Assembly (NCBI RefSeq): GCF_003206715.1
Contig: NZ_PZJU01000075.1
Span: 32,499-68,339, forward strand
DNA length: 35,841 nucleotides
From: Salinicola peritrichatus
GTDB lineage: Bacteria > Pseudomonadota > Gammaproteobacteria > Pseudomonadales > Halomonadaceae
Direction: 5' to 3'
Shown: positions 33,704 to 35,841 of the stretch, piece by piece
Layout of the letters: every line of letters starts with the position of its first letter
Position numbering within the stretch: the first letter of the stretch is position 1
Program-made: the position numbers and the translations under genes
The notes under the pieces: generated by a model
Databases searched by the model: none
What the model was told of the DNA's origin: nothing
Seen by the model: the letters and a program-made list of their open reading frames with translations, nothing else

Positions 33704-33727
33704 TGCCCACTAAAACAGTGGGCATTT
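33704..33727 (+). terminator. Probable terminator after the sulfate transport operon
   Basis: tgcccact (33704-33711) and agtgggca (33717-33724) form a perfect 8-bp stem with a 5-base loop, followed by TTT. It lies 73 bases after the cysA stop. The short T-run makes it a moderate terminator only. Confidence 0.5.
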
Positions 33728-33740
33728 CGACCATCCCTCG

Positions 33741-33956
33741 GTGATTGACTCCGCAAAGCCAGTCAGGGGACGCCAGAACGTCAAGGCAATCGCTGCACTG
33801 GGATTCATGCCCAACTATCTCGTGACGAACAATCCCGACGTAGAGTACCTCGACGACCTTACTGACAAAGATCGAATCGCAGTGCCCACGGCAGACGTTG
33901 GCTTTCAATCCAGAACTATGCCGCAGTCCCTGAAATATAGTATCCAATATTATTGA
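33741..33956 (+). pseudogene. Internal fragment of an ABC transporter substrate-binding protein (NMT1/SsuA-like)
   Basis: Codons 14-62 of this frame (33780-33926) read VKAIAALGFMPNYLVTNNPD, VEYLDDLTDKDRIAVPTADV, GFQSRTMPQ. This matches the middle of periplasmic binding proteins for sulfonates or related compounds, where a ligand-facing strand is followed by a DL-x-x-KDRIAVP turn. The flanking residues do not fit the family, and neither a signal peptide nor the C-terminal lobe is present within 33631-34022. It is therefore a relic covering perhaps 50 of about 330 residues. Its place before the SsuE gene suggests that a sulfonate-uptake gene set once stood here and was mostly deleted. Confidence 0.65.
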
Positions 33957-34022
33957 TTTATCCCTGATTCCAGAGACTGTTAGGATCCGATGACATTGAT
34001 TGGCAATACCAAAGGGCTTTTT

Positions 34023-34607
34023 ATGAATATCGTTACACTGGCCGGCAGCCCCGGCGCTTCGTCTCGCTCGACCGCCATGCTTGACTATGTCAAGCACAGC
34101 CTTGTGCACACCGGGGCGACAGTTTCATCATTCCGACTCGACGACTTCGATGCCAACACCCTCGTCCAAGGGCGCTGGAATGATCCAACGATTGTCGAGT
34201 TGCGCCAGGCCGTTGCCACTGCCGATGCCCTGGTGATTGCCACTCCCGTGTATCAGGCGTCTTTTAGTGGTGGCCTGAAACTCATGCTCGATGTGCTGCC
34301 CCAAGGCGCGCTGAAACACAAAACGGTGCTGTCACTTGCCGCCGGTGGGAGCGATCAACATCTTCTCGTCCTCGATTATGCGCTCAAACCGGTACTGTCG
34401 TCGCTGGGAGCCTACCACCAACTCGCTGGGATCTATGCCTGCCCGTTTCATATCGAGAAGGACGAGGATGGCGAATACCGTCTCGGCAAGGAAATCCGCG
34501 GGCGTCTGGATCTTGCCATCACGGAGCTTTCGGAGGTCCTCAGCGTTCACACATCCCAAGATCATAGCGTGCATCGTCAAAACAAAGGCAACTTGGCTCT
34601 CGTCTAA
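34023..34607 (+). CDS. ssuE: NADPH-dependent FMN reductase SsuE
   Basis: A 194-residue flavodoxin-like reductase. The FMN-binding start is MNIVTLAGSPGASSRSTAML. The SsuE stretch is VIATPVYQASFSGGLKLMLD, VLPQGALKHKTVLSLAAGGS, DQHLLVLDYALKPVLSSLGA. It reduces FMN for a partner two-component monooxygenase such as SsuD that releases sulfite from alkanesulfonates. ATG 34023 is preferred to the upstream in-frame ATG because AAGGG precedes it and the conserved N-terminus begins there. No ssuD, ssuB or ssuC is in the window; only a binding-protein relic lies upstream. The partner monooxygenase must be elsewhere. CysB-type control would be expected. Confidence 0.88.
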   Translation: MNIVTLAGSPGASSRSTAMLDYVKHSLVHTGATVSSFRLDDFDANTLVQGRWNDPTIVELRQAVATADALVIATPVYQASFSGGLKLMLDVLPQGALKHKTVLSLAAGGSDQHLLVLDYALKPVLSSLGAYHQLAGIYACPFHIEKDEDGEYRLGKEIRGRLDLAITELSEVLSVHTSQDHSVHRQNKGNLALV

Positions 34608-34723
34608 AAAGGCCATGACTTTACTATTTTATGGCGCTATTGGATGTCCAGAAAGATCGCTTCACCGCCAGAAGCCAAAAACAGGTTGTGGTCATCTCAA
34701 CAAGTACAATATCAGATCAACAT

Positions 34724-34761
34724 AAAAAAGATTGCCCTGTCTCGACGGGGCAATCTTTTTT
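34724..34761. terminator. Strong bidirectional Rho-independent terminator
   Basis: aaaaaagattgccc (34724-34737) pairs with gggcaatctttttt (34748-34761), and the stem continues inward to a 4-base loop. A six-T run follows the stem on both strands. It lies between the ssuE stop (34607) and the stop of the convergent rhodanese gene (34822), so it can end both transcripts. Confidence 0.9.
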
Positions 34762-34821
34762 CAATCATATCGTGATAATGCGCGCTCCTAATATCCGCAC
34801 AAGCCATGTTCATGTCGTCAA

Positions 34822-35841
34822 TTAAATGACGAAGAATCCATGGGTACCGTCTTTTTTTAGTTGCTCGACCAGACCGAATTCCCAATCGAGATATCCCTGC
34901 ATCGCTTCGCGGGCATTGTCGGTTCCTTCATAGGGACGCCGATATCGATCGATAGTCGGGGAAAGTCGTGTTCCCTCGCCGGTTTCCAGCGGCAGACCGG
35001 CATCGTTCCACGCTTGAGTTCCTCCGGCCAGCACGACGAAGCGGCGCTCTCCGACCTGAGGCAGATCCGCCCATGCATAACGCGCCAGGAGGCTGCTGCC
35101 ACACGTCAACACGACGGTGTGCGATGAGGGCAATGTCGAGACATGATCCACGACATCCTTGCGAAGAATCCAACTGGCGCCAGGAATGTGTCCGCGTTGG
35201 TAATTGGCCCATGAAGTGAGATCAAGTATCTGGACAGCGCCATCCGTGAGCCATTCCGATAGCGCCTTTGGGGTAATGGTTCCGGCTTCGACGACAACGG
35301 GCCGCGGTATCTTCTCCTCCCCGACTTCACGGAAGTCCGCGGGTTTCAATCCATCCACCACGTAGACTTCCCAGCCCATCTGGGCAAGCCATGAAGCCGT
35401 CATGTTGGCACGTGTACCATCGTCGTCTATCAGCGCGATTCGGGCACCTCTAACGCCCACGATATGATCGGTTTCCTGCACCAATTGCCCACCCGGTGCT
35501 GACCGCGATCCCGGCACGTGACCGGCCCAATACTCCTCAGGGGAACGCACATCGAGGAGATACCCCGTCCGCGCGTCATCCAGGAAAGCTGGCAGATCAT
35601 CTCTGGAAAGCCGGCGCACGCCAGCACGTTCGGCAACGTCCAATGCCCGGATACTGGCCCTGACCCGCTGATGCGAACTCTCGCCAGCGTCCTGGTCCTG
35701 ATAGCGGCGTTGCTGACCGACCTCGAGATCGAATCCTTCCAGCGTCCAGCCAATGGTGCCGTTGCGCAGCGCGCTTACTGGATTTCGGATACCGGCGTTG
35801 ACGAGCGATTGGGTGCCGATGATGCTACCCCGACTTCGACA
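34822..35841 (-). CDS. Multi-domain rhodanese-like sulfurtransferase (5' end outside the window)
   Basis: The frame is open from the right edge to the stop at 34822, at least 339 codons, so the gene is partial. At the edge it reads CRSRGSIIGTQSLVNAGIRN followed by PVSALRNGTIGW, the end of a rhodanese domain just after its active-site loop. A second domain (LSRDDLPAFLDDARTGYLLD to WLAQMGWEVYVVDG) has IDDDGTRAN where the catalytic Cys loop should be, so it is inactive. A third domain (TPKALSEWLTDGAVQILDLT to VLAGGTQAWNDAGLPLE) keeps a Cys in VVLTCGSSLLARYA. Such three- or four-domain proteins move sulfane sulfur. A TTG at 35643 could be mistaken for the start, but the homology continues upstream. 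Confidence 0.85.
   Translation of the reverse strand, partial: CRSRGSIIGTQSLVNAGIRNPVSALRNGTIGWTLEGFDLEVGQQRRYQDQDAGESSHQRVRASIRALDVAERAGVRRLSRDDLPAFLDDARTGYLLDVRSPEEYWAGHVPGSRSAPGGQLVQETDHIVGVRGARIALIDDDGTRANMTASWLAQMGWEVYVVDGLKPADFREVGEEKIPRPVVVEAGTITPKALSEWLTDGAVQILDLTSWANYQRGHIPGASWILRKDVVDHVSTLPSSHTVVLTCGSSLLARYAWADLPQVGERRFVVLAGGTQAWNDAGLPLETGEGTRLSPTIDRYRRPYEGTDNAREAMQGYLDWEFGLVEQLKKDGTHGFFVI

Noticed and set aside
33990-34022. Upstream in-frame ATG for ssuE adding 11 residues.
   Set aside because: The conserved SsuE N-terminus begins at the second Met, which has AAGGG just before it; the added residues have no family counterpart.

Overview
The window reads as a chromosomal segment of a high-GC, salt-adapted gammaproteobacterium, most likely of the Halomonadaceae (Halomonas and relatives). 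This is inferred from gene content: a TRAP transporter, a sodium/solute symporter, a betaine-type binding protein, MtgA, a CysB/Sbp/CysTWA sulfate locus and DUF4168/DUF4174 proteins. No rRNA, tRNA or other marker fixes the genus. I see no tRNA, rRNA, CRISPR array or intact insertion sequence.

Left part (1-13.5 kb). A DUF4168 secreted protein is followed by an RpiR-regulator/aminotransferase pair. A 12-bp palindrome separates the regulator from a divergent DUF4174 secreted protein. The pxpABC 5-oxoprolinase operon (minus strand) is divergent from a LysR regulator, which leads into a complete TRAP transporter (binding protein, small and large permease). This suggests uptake and hydrolysis of pyroglutamate or a related acid, although the TRAP substrate is not shown by sequence. 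A ParDE-type toxin-antitoxin pair and a 7-bp tandem repeat follow. Next comes a minus-strand pair: a galactose/arabinose 1-dehydrogenase-like enzyme and an SGLT-type symporter, probably an oxidative sugar route.

Middle (13.5-25 kb). A serine-glyoxylate-aminotransferase-like enzyme and a three-part FAD/Fe-S/CCG dehydrogenase (YdiJ type) form an operon closed by an intrinsic terminator and divergent from a GntR/FCD regulator. Single genes follow: mtgA, an HSL-family alpha/beta hydrolase, an orphan OpuAC-type betaine-binding protein and a nitronate monooxygenase-like protein. A roughly 700-bp stretch without a confident gene is followed by an FAD/NAD(P)-binding protein.

Right part (25-35.8 kb). 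25125-28402 is a small aromatic-catabolism-like island: LigB-like dioxygenase, LigA-like subunit, MarR regulator, VOC protein, SDR dehydrogenase and ABM monooxygenase. It looks foreign and partly decayed. The VOC gene lacks its 5' half and is frameshifted, and the ABM gene carries an in-frame amber codon. The LigB homologue keeps its three iron ligands but appears to lack the catalytic histidine. Sulfur assimilation follows: a CysB-like regulator, Sbp, CysT, CysW and CysA, a fragment of a second binding protein, SsuE flavin reductase, a strong bidirectional terminator, and a convergent multi-domain rhodanese gene that runs off the right edge.
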